From Nostocoides sp. (GTDB lineage: Bacteria; Actinomycetota; Actinomycetes; Actinomycetales; Dermatophilaceae), in contig JADJEA010000023.1 of assembly GCA_016702415.1 (NCBI GenBank), positions 62,001 through 126,000 of the forward strand: a stretch of 64,000 nucleotides of DNA. The letters run 5' to 3'. Both the position numbers and the translations under genes were made by a program. The notes beneath the pieces were generated by a model that worked only from the letters and a program-made list of their open reading frames with translations, was not told the DNA's origin and searched no databases. Below are positions 34,773 to 43,700 of this stretch, piece by piece (position 1 is the first letter of the stretch; every line of letters starts with the position of its first letter).

Positions 34773-34967
34773 GTGGCCGTTCCCAAGCGGAAGACCTCGC
34801 GATCCAACACCCGTTCCCGCCGCGCCAACTGGAAGGCCGCGCCGGTCACCTTGACGACCTGCCCCGCCTGCAAGTCGCCGGCGCAGCCGCATATCGCCTG
34901 CCCCAACTGCGGCTCCTATGACGGCCGCCGGTATGCCGTGGCCGAGCGGACCGAGCACCAGGCCTAG
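34773..34967 (+). CDS. rpmF: 50S ribosomal protein L32 (zinc-binding form)
   Basis: The 64-residue L32 starts at GTG with AVPKRKTSRSNTRSRRANWK and holds the zinc ribbon CPAC ... CPNC. It immediately follows the YceD-family gene, a conserved pairing. Confidence 0.96.
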   Translation: MAVPKRKTSRSNTRSRRANWKAAPVTLTTCPACKSPAQPHIACPNCGSYDGRRYAVAERTEHQA

Positions 34968-34979
34968 TCCGAGATCGTC

Positions 34980-35696
34980 ATGGAGCGGCCGGTGGCGCAG
35001 TTGTGCGCGCAACTCGCCGAGGTGACCGGGGGACCGGTCGTGGAGTCGCTGGTCGAACTGGCCGTCACGCATCGCTCGTTCGCGTACGAGAACGGCGGTG
35101 TGCCGCACAACGAGCGGCTGGAGTTCCTCGGCGACTCCGTCCTCGGTCTCGTTGTCACCGACACCCTGTTTCGGGCGCACCCGGACAAGAGCGAAGGCCA
35201 TCTCGCCAAGCTGCGCGCGGCCGTGGTCAACATGCGCGCGTTGGCCGAGGTGGGACGCACCATCGGGCTGGGCGATTTTGTCCGTCTCGGTCGGGGTGAG
35301 CAGACCACCGGAGGCCGAGACAAGGCGTCGATCCTCGCCGACACCACCGAGGCCATCATCGGTGCCGTCTATCTCGGTGACGGTATGGAGGCGGCGGCCC
35401 GCCTGGTCCATCACCTTCTGGATCCGCTGCTGGCCCACTCGGCCGCGCTCGGCGCCGCGCTGGACTGGAAGACCTCGCTCCAGGAGGCGTCCGCCGCCCG
35501 GGAACTCGGTGGCGTGGAGTATCACATCGAGGACACCGGCCCCGAGCACGAGAAGGTGTTCACCGCCAGCGCCGTCGTCGGCGGCGATGTCCTCGGCACC
35601 GGCACCGGGCGAACCAAGAAGGACGCCGAGCAGGAGGCCGCCGCCCAAGCGTGGCGCGCGCTTCAGGAGCACGCGCACGCCCCGGACCCGGCGTGA
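34980..35696 (+). CDS. rnc: Ribonuclease III
   Basis: The 238-residue RNase III cuts double-stranded rRNA precursors. Catalytic signature ERLEFLGDSVLGL, second acidic site DTTEAIIGAVYLG, and a C-terminal dsRNA-binding domain (DWKTSLQEASAARELG ... KKDAEQEAAAQAW). It lies 12 bp after rpmF, so rpmF-rnc-mutM probably form one operon with the YceD gene. Confidence 0.95.
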   Translation: MERPVAQLCAQLAEVTGGPVVESLVELAVTHRSFAYENGGVPHNERLEFLGDSVLGLVVTDTLFRAHPDKSEGHLAKLRAAVVNMRALAEVGRTIGLGDFVRLGRGEQTTGGRDKASILADTTEAIIGAVYLGDGMEAAARLVHHLLDPLLAHSAALGAALDWKTSLQEASAARELGGVEYHIEDTGPEHEKVFTASAVVGGDVLGTGTGRTKKDAEQEAAAQAWRALQEHAHAPDPA

Positions 35697-35714
35697 TCAC
35701 GTCCCGGTCCTGAC

Positions 35715-36566
35715 ATGCCGGAACTACCCGAAGTCGAAGTGGTCCGTCGCGGCCTGGCTGCTCATGTCGTCGGCCGGACGATCATGGACGCCCGCTTCTC
35801 GGGTCATCGCGTGGCTCGGCGCCACCTCGCCGGACCTCTCGATCTCGGCCACCGGCTGCGCGACCGCCCCGTGCTCCACGTGGCGCGCCGGGGGAAATAC
35901 CTCTGGCTCGTCCTGGACGGTGACGAGGCCCTCCTGGTCCATCTCGGCATGAGCGGCCAGATGCTCGTCAGCGACCCCACGGCTCCTGACCAGCCCCATG
36001 TGCACGGCCGATTCGATCTCGACTCGGGTGTCCAGGTCCGGTTCGTCGACCAGCGAACCTTCGGCGGGTTCGCCCTCGCGGCCGTGGGGGCGGACGGCAT
36101 ACCGGATCCGATCCGGCATATCGCCCGCGACCCCTTCGACCCGGCATTCGATGCGTCAGCCACCGCCGCCCGAATCGTGCGGTCGAGCAGCGGCATCAAA
36201 CGGCTCCTGCTCAACCAGAGCGTGGTGTCCGGGATCGGCAACATCTATGCCGACGAGTCGCTCTGGCTGGCGCGCCTGCACGCCGAACGTCCGGGCGACC
36301 GGCTGACCCGGCCGGCGGTGGTGCGCTTGCTGGGCTCGGCGAGGGACGTCATGGCGGGGGCGCTCGATCAGGGCGGCACGAGCTTCGACGCACTCTATGT
36401 GAATGTGAACGGGCAGTCGGGCTACTTCGACAGATCCTTGAACGCCTACGGACAGGCGGGCCGCCCGTGCCGTCGCTGCGAGACGCCGATCGTGCGTGAG
36501 CACTTCATGAACAGGTCGAGCTTTTCCTGCCCGCGCTGTCAGCCGCGACCCCGCGCCAGTGGGTAG
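35715..36566 (+). CDS. mutM: Formamidopyrimidine-DNA glycosylase
   Basis: The 283-residue base-excision enzyme removes 8-oxoguanine and formamidopyrimidine. N-terminal PELPEVEVVRRGL supplies the catalytic Pro, Glu; the helix-two-turn-helix and C-terminal zinc finger CRRCETPI ... CPRC are complete. It follows rnc by 18 bp. Relatives usually have acyP and smc next; here a 3.4-kb accessory segment intervenes. Confidence 0.95.
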   Translation: MPELPEVEVVRRGLAAHVVGRTIMDARFSGHRVARRHLAGPLDLGHRLRDRPVLHVARRGKYLWLVLDGDEALLVHLGMSGQMLVSDPTAPDQPHVHGRFDLDSGVQVRFVDQRTFGGFALAAVGADGIPDPIRHIARDPFDPAFDASATAARIVRSSSGIKRLLLNQSVVSGIGNIYADESLWLARLHAERPGDRLTRPAVVRLLGSARDVMAGALDQGGTSFDALYVNVNGQSGYFDRSLNAYGQAGRPCRRCETPIVREHFMNRSSFSCPRCQPRPRASG

Positions 36567-36666
36567 CCAGGACTCGCGCCAGACCAGACCCCCCGTTGCA
36601 GGTGGACGGTCCAAGGCTGTCGGGTCCGGCGGCCTCCGACCGACAACCGAAAGGACGGAACATCCT

Positions 36667-36858
36667 GTGCGACTCTCCATCGACATCGACCTGGCTAGTC
36701 TGCCGTCTGACACAGCAGCCGAAATGGGACGCATCCTTCGTTACTGGGCTGGCGCGTTGGCTCAGATGGACCTCTCCGAGCCCGCCGAGTACCCCCTGAT
36801 GAACTCCACGTACGACACCCAGGTCGGCACGCTGCGGCTGAGCCGCGACGAGGGATGA
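36667..36858 (+). CDS. Small hypothetical protein (63 aa)
   Basis: A GTG at 36667 follows an AAAGGA site by 12 nt and encodes VRLSIDIDLASLPSDTAAEM and a further 43 residues ending TYDTQVGTLRLSRDEG. The sequence looks genuinely coding, with a balanced codon pattern and acidic C-terminus, but no family is recognised. It lies just upstream of the convergent toxin gene. Confidence 0.5.
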   Translation: MRLSIDIDLASLPSDTAAEMGRILRYWAGALAQMDLSEPAEYPLMNSTYDTQVGTLRLSRDEG

Positions 36859-36883
36859 ATGGAGCAGATTGGCGGTCGAGCAA

Positions 36884-37210
36884 TCAGCCGCCGACGCCGA
36901 GGATGACCAAGAGCCGCCGTTCGAACTCGACGAACGTGGTGGCCTCCACGTGGCCGATGACGCTGTGGACGTTGGTGCGTCGCACAGTGGTGACCTTGTC
37001 GATCATGAGGTAGTAGTCCTTGTCCAAGCCATTGCCATCATCGGCCGGGACAGCTACGCGGAGCAGCGGTGCATCCACCGCGGTCGTGGTGAATGGGCAG
37101 ACGGTTACGGAGTCGGTGGCATCGAACCGGTCGTCCTGAATCACCAGTGCTGGCCGTGGCTTGCTCGCGTAGACGCCACCTGCGACGGTGACGATGTCAC
37201 CGCGCCTCAC
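36884..37210 (-). CDS. MazF/PemK-type mRNA interferase toxin
   Basis: The 108-residue protein starts MRRGDIVTVAGGVYASKPRP and has ALVIQDD and TVCPFTT, the SH3-like barrel and active-site pattern of MazF/PemK ribonucleases that cleave mRNA at short sequences. Its ATG overlaps the antitoxin's stop (37207-37210), the standard toxin-antitoxin coupling. Confidence 0.88.
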   Translation of the reverse strand: MRRGDIVTVAGGVYASKPRPALVIQDDRFDATDSVTVCPFTTTAVDAPLLRVAVPADDGNGLDKDYYLMIDKVTTVRRTNVHSVIGHVEATTFVEFERRLLVILGVGG

Positions 37211-37410
37211 TCGGGCCAGTCTTCAGAAATTGCTTCGACGAAGTCCATGTCGTCGGAGGTCTGCGCCGCCGAGGCGACAAGAAGTGCTTGCCGGTGGGCC
37301 TCGGCGGCGAACTCGGGTGATCGTACATCGGGCACCCAGATCTGCACGGGGCGCAAACCCTGTGCTCTCAACTTTGCCCTGTGGGCCTGAACCCGCTCGC
37401 GAACAGCCAT
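37207..37410 (-). CDS. Antitoxin (DUF3018/MazE-like) partner of the MazF-type toxin
   Basis: The 67-residue protein starts MAVRERVQAHRAKLRAQGLR and contains PVQIWVPDVRSPEFA and an acidic C-terminus ending DFVEAISEDWPE. This is the DUF3018 antitoxin type: a basic DNA-binding head, then an acidic tail that blocks the toxin. It is expressed first and probably autoregulates the pair. The region just upstream (37411-37440) contains ACATGTAACG, a candidate operator core. Confidence 0.82.
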   Translation of the reverse strand: MAVRERVQAHRAKLRAQGLRPVQIWVPDVRSPEFAAEAHRQALLVASAAQTSDDMDFVEAISEDWPE

Positions 37411-37547
37411 GGGTCCATGTTACATGTAACGTCCTTGTGCTCGCAGTTTACTGTACAAACGTGATACCTCCTACTTGGCGAACATGATCCCCGAAGAGGC
37501 TGTTGTCCGCAGCCGGGTCCCATGAGCATCTGCGGCGAGAGTCGACG

Positions 37548-37664
37548 TCAGCTTGCGATACCGGAAACGCCTGGCGGACGGGCCTGCGCGGCGAACCCGG
37601 CGGGCGCATGTCGGGGACCCAGATGTGCACGGGGCCGCGGCCACTGCGCTCTCATCTTGACCAT
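37548..37664 (-). pseudogene. Degenerate second DUF3018 antitoxin
   Basis: The minus strand from ATG 37664 reads MVKMRAQWPRP; another frame then gives VHIWVPDMRPPG, matching PVQIWVPDVRSPEF of the intact antitoxin, and the first frame resumes GFAAQARPPGVSGIAS. At least two frame changes are needed and no toxin gene follows, so this is a relic. Confidence 0.6.
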
Positions 37665-37993
37665 GAGCCGCCGGACCCACCCCAACCCCGCGGCGGCGGG
37701 GGGGGGGGGCAGGCACCTGAGGTTGACGGTTGTAGATTGGGCCTCATCGGGGGAGCGTGGCCGGGGCGCAGGGAAGGGGGGCGGGGGGTCTATGAGGCCA
37801 GACAGGGAAATCACACAACACACCCACCCTTATCAGACGATGGCGTTCTGGCTCAGTCGGCACGGGAGCGACCGCGTGGGCCGACATGCCTGACGTGGGC
37901 GGACCCTGAACAGGCGATGACGGCGTCGTCGGACTAGGTCGACGGCTCCCTGATGCCGCCAAAGGCCAGGCGGCTGGTCCGGTCAGCGGCCGG
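37665..37993. other. Low-complexity gap with a 12-G run
   Basis: I see no gene. The region includes a run of 12 G at 37698-37709 and G-rich sequence around 37750-37790. A GGCATAC-type motif returns only at 38034. Confidence 0.5.
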
Positions 37994-39910
37994 TCAGGGG
38001 ATAGGGAGTGGTTTGAGGGTGACGTGTCGGCCGGTATGCCGCTCGGACAGGTCGGCGAGCGCTTGGCGGATCACCTTGGCGTAGAGGTGCTGTCCGGTCA
38101 TGCTGGGGTGGATGCCGTCGGGCTGCAGCTGCCCCGGATCGGCGGTCACGGCGGAGTTCCAGTCGGCGACGATGACGTTGGGATGCTCGCCGGCAACCTT
38201 GGCCAGCAGCGCGTTATCGCCGGCGGTCCGCGCCATGTTGAGGTGCAGGTTGACCAGGACGACCATGCGCTGGGGACCGAGCAGTCGCAATGTCTCACGG
38301 AGAGACGTCTCGTCGACGCCCGCATTGGTGCCGAAATCGAGGACAACCGCGCGGCGGATGTTGGCGCCCGAGGCGCGGACCGCGGCCAGGCCGTCACTCC
38401 ACAGGCGGTTGGAGCGGGCGTCGATGCGGATGCCGGGGAAGTAGTAGCGCAGAGCGGGCACCGATCCGACGGTCATCGAGTCGCCGTAGACGTCGATGGA
38501 CTTGCCGCTCGGCATCCCCCAGGACTGCTTGACTCCCCCCGAGGTCGTGGTGCTGACGCGTGGGCGGGTGGTCGTCGCGGCGGCCGCGTTGGCGTCGATC
38601 TGTCGCTGGGTCGAGGACTGCGACGGTGCCGTGAGCACGATGCCGGCAATGACGAGGAGGACGACGACCAGGAATCCGCCGACCCACTGACGGGCGCTGA
38701 ACCGGCCGAGGGACGGCAACCGAAGCACGCGACGGGCGGCCCCCCGCCAGCCGAACCGGCGGACCGGAGACTCAACGAAGCGATAGGACAGGTCGGCGAT
38801 CGCCAAAGTGACGACGACACACCAGAGCCGAGAGGTGAGGAATCCCGGACCACCGGGGGCTGTCCTGATGTCTTGGCTGACCACGAGGATGACCGGCCAG
38901 TGCCAGAGATAGATGCCGTAGGAGCGCTCCCCGACCCAACGCAGCGGGGGTAGGTCGAGCACGCGCTGGAAGGTCCCGGGCGTGCTCACGGCGACAGCGA
39001 CGAGGACCGTGGTGGCGGCGCAAGCCAGGGCCAGGCCGCCGCGGAAGGTCCAGGCCGACGCCTCGTCGGCGAACCAGAGCAATCCGCCGAGCGTGGCCAA
39101 CGCTCCCAGGGTGACCGGTCGACGCAGGCGCGCCCAGCGCTCGGAGGCGAAGAAGGCGCGGTCGGGACCGGCATACGCGAAGGCGAGCGCGGCCCCGAAC
39201 ATCAGCCCCATCAGGTGGGTGTCGGTCCCGTAGTAGACGCGCGTCGCGCCGGCACCCGGCTGGAACCGGACCGCCATGGCGACGGTCGAGGCGAGCCCGG
39301 TAGCGAGGGCGACAAGCGCCCGGGTCCGTGGTCGTCGAACGGCGGTGAGCAGGGCCAGGGTCACCAGCGGCCACACGAGATAGAACTGCTCCTCGACCGC
39401 CAACGACCAGAGGTTCATGAACAGCTGCGGCGTCGTCGCGTGGAAGTAGTCGGACCCGGCGGCGATCTCCAGCCAGTTGGTGGAGAACGTCAGCGCCCCG
39501 AGGATCTGCCGACCGATGCCGACCAACAGGTCGGTCTCGACGAGCCGGGCGAGCACGACGCTGACAGGGACGCACACGAGCAACGCCGGGAGCAGGCGGC
39601 GGGCCCGCCGCCCCCAGAACGCCCGGAGGTCGACCCGTCCGGACGAGGCGCGCTCGCGCACCAGCAAGGTCGTGATGAGGAAGCCGGACACGACGAAGAA
39701 GATGTCGACCCCGAGATAACCGCCGGGCAACCAGCCGGGGTTGAGGTGGAACACGAGCACGGCGGCGATGGCCAGGGCGCGCAGTCCGTCGAGACCGTGC
39801 AGACGGTCCCCCTGCGCATCGGGGGCGGTGCCGACGGCTTGGCTACGGGCGTCGGCATGGGTCCGCGAGCGGGGGTCGGTCCGGCGGGCCGGATCGGCGA
39901 GTGCGGTCAT
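37994..39910 (-). CDS. Membrane acyltransferase (OafA/YrhL type) with C-terminal SGNH domain
   Basis: The 638-residue integral membrane protein begins (after a 35-residue polar tail) with LDGLRALAIAAVLVFHLNPG, the acyltransferase-3 signature, and has about ten membrane segments with SVLARLVETDLL and SYGIYLWHWP. A last hydrophobic segment (VVVLLVIAGIVLTA) leads to a periplasmic-side SGNH-like domain: DVYGDSMTVG and DGIHPSMTGQHLY. Such proteins acetylate cell-wall or surface glycans. The GGD/NxxAG block here is FGTNAG. It lies alone on the minus strand in the accessory segment. Confidence 0.88.
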   Translation of the reverse strand: MTALADPARRTDPRSRTHADARSQAVGTAPDAQGDRLHGLDGLRALAIAAVLVFHLNPGWLPGGYLGVDIFFVVSGFLITTLLVRERASSGRVDLRAFWGRRARRLLPALLVCVPVSVVLARLVETDLLVGIGRQILGALTFSTNWLEIAAGSDYFHATTPQLFMNLWSLAVEEQFYLVWPLVTLALLTAVRRPRTRALVALATGLASTVAMAVRFQPGAGATRVYYGTDTHLMGLMFGAALAFAYAGPDRAFFASERWARLRRPVTLGALATLGGLLWFADEASAWTFRGGLALACAATTVLVAVAVSTPGTFQRVLDLPPLRWVGERSYGIYLWHWPVILVVSQDIRTAPGGPGFLTSRLWCVVVTLAIADLSYRFVESPVRRFGWRGAARRVLRLPSLGRFSARQWVGGFLVVVLLVIAGIVLTAPSQSSTQRQIDANAAAATTTRPRVSTTTSGGVKQSWGMPSGKSIDVYGDSMTVGSVPALRYYFPGIRIDARSNRLWSDGLAAVRASGANIRRAVVLDFGTNAGVDETSLRETLRLLGPQRMVVLVNLHLNMARTAGDNALLAKVAGEHPNVIVADWNSAVTADPGQLQPDGIHPSMTGQHLYAKVIRQALADLSERHTGRHVTLKPLPIP

Positions 39911-40015
39911 GCCGGGCCTCCTTCACAGTCGATAGATCACCTTGGTGTCACCGTAGAGTGGGGCACCGACAGCCCGTGGAAGCCACGCGGGTGAGACCGG
40001 AAGGCGGGTGCCGAG

Positions 40016-40306
40016 ATGACCGAGACGGTCCGCATGGTGGTCTTCGTCTCCGGCCTGGTCCAGGGCGTCGGCTTCCGTTGGTGGACGCGCACGCATGCCC
40101 TGGAGTTGGGCCTCGCGGGCCGGGCCCGCAACACCGACGACGGTCGCGTCGAGGTGGAGGCCGAGGGCACTCGGGAGGCCTGCGAGCAGCTTCTCGATCT
40201 GCTCACCGAATGGCCCTCGATGCACCGCCGACCCGGCCGCGTGAGCTTCGTCTCCGGACCCCAGTGGGGCACCGGACGGGGCCTGAGCGGCTTTACCGAA
40301 GCCTGA
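40016..40306 (+). CDS. acyP: Acylphosphatase
   Basis: The 96-residue protein has the acylphosphatase loop SGLVQGVGFRWWTRTHA and GRARNTDDGRVEVEAEG. It hydrolyses carboxyl-phosphate bonds. ATG at 40016 is preceded by a short AGGCGG. Next to smc as in many actinobacteria. Confidence 0.92.
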   Translation: MTETVRMVVFVSGLVQGVGFRWWTRTHALELGLAGRARNTDDGRVEVEAEGTREACEQLLDLLTEWPSMHRRPGRVSFVSGPQWGTGRGLSGFTEA

Positions 40307-40353
40307 CGGCGTCTCACGCTCCTGACCGGGCAGGCCGATCCCGTCCGCCGTCC

Positions 40354-40359
40354 TAGGAT
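40354..40359 (+). promoter_or_regulatory. -10 element TAGGAT, leaderless start of 40366
   Basis: TAGGAT ends 6 nt before the GTG at 40366. Confidence 0.55.
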
Positions 40360-40365
40360 GGCGAC

Positions 40366-40707
40366 GTGGGTGAGAACGCTCCCGCCGGGACCGCGCAGGA
40401 CGACCTCATGCGCCTGCGCGCCACCATCGACAATGTCGACGCCGCCCTGGTCCATTTGCTCGCCGAGCGGTTCAAGGCCACCCAGGCGGTCGGTCGCCTC
40501 AAGGCTTCCGCCGGTATGCCGCCCGCCGACCCCGCGCGCGAGGAACGCCAGATCGCTCGCCTGCGCAGCCTCGCCCAAGAGGCCGGGCTCGATCCCCAGT
40601 TCGCCGAGAAGTTCCTCGCCTTCATCATCGCCGAGGTGATCCGCCACCACGAGGCGATCAGCGCGGCGCACGGCTCGCCGGGGGAGTCCGGCTCCGCGGG
40701 GAGCTGA
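40366..40707 (+). CDS. Chorismate mutase (AroQ class, helical)
   Basis: The 113-residue all-helical protein has the AroQ core: LRATIDNVDAALVHLLAERFKATQAVGRLKA with the active-site Arg/Lys, and IIAEVIRHHEAI near the end. It makes prephenate from chorismate for Phe/Tyr. It resembles the intracellular mycobacterial Rv0948c type, which works with DAHP synthase. GTG 40366 is fixed by the adjacent -10 element. Confidence 0.85.
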   Translation: MGENAPAGTAQDDLMRLRATIDNVDAALVHLLAERFKATQAVGRLKASAGMPPADPAREERQIARLRSLAQEAGLDPQFAEKFLAFIIAEVIRHHEAISAAHGSPGESGSAGS

Positions 40708-40759
40708 GCACCCGGCGGTTACAGTGGGGCGCTGATCCCCCGCGTGCCGAAGGACCCGA

Positions 40760-43700
40760 GTGTTCGTCAAGACCTTGACTCTCAAGGGCTTCAAGTCCTT
40801 CGCGTCCGCGACCACTCTCCGTCTCGAGCCCGGCGTCACGTGCATCGTCGGTCCCAATGGCTCCGGCAAGTCCAATGTCGTCGACGCCTTGGCGTGGGTG
40901 ATGGGGGAGCAGGGCGCCAAGAGTCTGCGCGGCGGCAAGATGGAGGACGTTATCTTCGCCGGCACCCCCGGGCGGGCTCCGCTCGGGCGGGCCGAGGTGG
41001 CGATGACGATCGACAACACCGATGGTGCCCTGCCGATCGACTACACCGAGGTCACGATCTCGCGGACGATGTTCCGGACGGGTGGATCGGAATACGCGAT
41101 CAACGGGACCCCGGCGCGTCTCCTCGACGTCCAGGAACTCCTCTCCGACAGCGGTCTCGGCCGGGAGATGCACGTCATCGTGGGCCAGGGACAGCTCGAC
41201 ACCGTGCTTCGGGCGACTCCTGAGGAACGGCGCGGGTTCATCGAGGAGGCGGCGGGTGTCCTGAAGCACCGCCGCCGCAAGGAACGCGCGCTGCGCAAGC
41301 TGGAGTCCATGGAGGGCAATCTCACCCGTGTCGCCGATCTGACCGGGGAGATCCGCCGCCAACTCGGCCCGCTGGGGCGTCAGGCGGAGGCGGCCCGCCG
41401 GGCGGCCGTCATCCAGGCCGAGGCGCGCGACGCCCGGCTCCGCCTCCTCGCCGACGACCTCGTCCGGCTCGTCTCGGCGGTCGAGCAGGAGAGCGCCGAC
41501 GAGACCGCGCTCATGGTCCGCCGGGCCGAGATCGAGGCTGCGCTCGCGCAGGCCCGGGCGCGCGTCGCGGCGCTGGAGGAGACCGCCGCCGCGGCAGCCC
41601 CGGCGCTGACCGCCGCCCGTGACCGGTGGATCGCGCTGCGCTCGGTTCGAGACCGGATGGAGGCCACCCGCTCCCTCGCGGCCGAGCGACTGCGCCTGTT
41701 GCGCACCGACGATGCCGAGGAGACCGTCACCGGCCGTGACCCCGAGGAGTTGACCCGGCAGGCGGCCGCGGCCCGGGTCCAGGAAGCCGAACTCGCGGCA
41801 GCGGTCGAGTCGGCGACCGCCGCGCTCGCCGTCGCGGTCACCGCACGCGAGGCCGCCGAACAGGCGGCGTATGCCGAGCAGCAGCGTGTTGCCCGCCTCG
41901 CCCGGGCCGAGGCCGACCGGCGGGAGGGTCTGGCGCGGCTGACCGGGCAGGTCGCCTCCCGCGCATCCCGGATCGAGGCCACCGAAGCCGAACTCGGCCG
42001 GATCAAGGCGTCGATCACCGCGGCGCGGGCGCGTGCGGCCGAGGCCGAGCAGGATTTCGCGGCGCTCGAGGGGTCCATCGCGGCGGACGAGGAGGGCGAG
42101 GAGGGGTTGGATGCGGCATACGAGGCGGCGGCGGCCCTCCACGACCAACGGTGCCGCCGGGTCGACAACCTCGTCGAGGCCGAACGCAGCCTCGAACGCG
42201 AACGCCTCGCCCTCGTCTCTCGCCTCGACGCCCTCCGGATGAGCCTGCGGCGCAAGGACGGCGCGGAGAGCCTCCTCGCGGGCACGGGCGAGGAGGGGAT
42301 TCTCGGCAGCTTCGCCCACACCCTGCGGGTGGCTCCCGGTCACGAGGTCGCCGTCGCCGCCGCCCTCGGCTGGGCGGCGGACGCGGTCGCGGTGCGGGAC
42401 GGCTCGGTGGCCCTGGCCGCCCTCTCCCGGCTGCGGGCGCAGGACGGGGGTCGGGCCGGTCTCGTCGTCGCGGGGACCCCGTCGGCGCCCGCCGCCGACC
42501 GTCCACCATTGCCGGACGGGGCGATTTGGGCGCGAACCGTCGTCACGCCGCCCGAGGGCTTTGCCGGCGCGGTCGACCACCTCCTCTCCGGTGTGGTCCT
42601 CGTCCCGGATCTGTCGTCGGCCCAAGCTGTGGCCGACGACATGCGCGTGATCGCTGTGACCCCGGACGGGGACCTCGTCGGGCCGGGATTCGCCCGCGGC
42701 GGAAGCGCCGATGCGCCCAGCCCGATCGAGCTCGAGGCGGCGGTCGCCGAAGCCGAGAGTCAGCTCGCGGAACGCACCGCCACGGCCGAGCAGAACCGCT
42801 TCGCCCTCGTGCGCGCCCGCGAGGAGCTCGCCGAGAGCGGGGACGCGGTCGACGCGCATCTCGAACGCCTCCACGAGTCGGATGCCCGGATGGCCGCGCT
42901 CGCCGAACGCCTGGGCGCCCTTGGTGCCGCGATCCGGGCCGCCAACGCCGAAGTTGCGCGCGGGGAGCGGTCGGCGGCGACGGCCCGCGAGGGAGCCGAG
43001 GCCGCGCGCGCCGAGCTCGCCGCGCTGACGGAGCGGCTCGAGGCGGCCCAAGCCGAGCCGGCCGCGTCCCTGGGCGAGGACCGGGATGACCGAGCGGCCC
43101 TGGAAGCCGCCGCCTCGGCCGCACGCGCCGCGGAGACCGAGGCGCGTCTCCACGTCCGCACCACCGAGGAGCGGGCACGGGCCGTCCACGGGCGGGCTGC
43201 CTCCCTCGAGGGTGCCGCGCGCAACGAGCGCGCAGCCCGCGAGCGGCTGCGGGTGCGCCGCGAGCGTCGGCAGCGGGAAGCCGCGGTCGCCCAGACCGTT
43301 CTCGTGGCCGCGCAGACCGGGGTCGAGCGGCTGGCCGCGGCGGCCGAGCGGGCCGGCGACGACGTAGCGACCGGGGACGCGGAGCGGTCGGTGCGCGAGC
43401 GCGACCTGGCCACCCTGCGGGAGGAGGTCGAGCGTCACCGCGAGGACCTGACCGCTCTCACCGATGACCTCCACCGGGACGAGATCGCGCGGGCGGCCGC
43501 TCAGGCCAAGATCGACCAGCTGCGCGGTCAGGCGGTCGAGGAACTCGGCATCGACCCGGACGTCCTCGTCGAGGACTTCGGTCCCCACCAACCGGTCCCG
43601 GTCGTCGTGCCCGAGGGGGAGACGGCGGGGGAGCCCGCGGCATACGTCCGGGATGTGCAGGAAAAGCGCCTGCGGCGCGCCGAACGCGGCCTGCGCGATC

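Noticed and set aside
37698..37709. 12-G run as a phase-variation switch
   Set aside because: It is not inside or just upstream of any credible gene.
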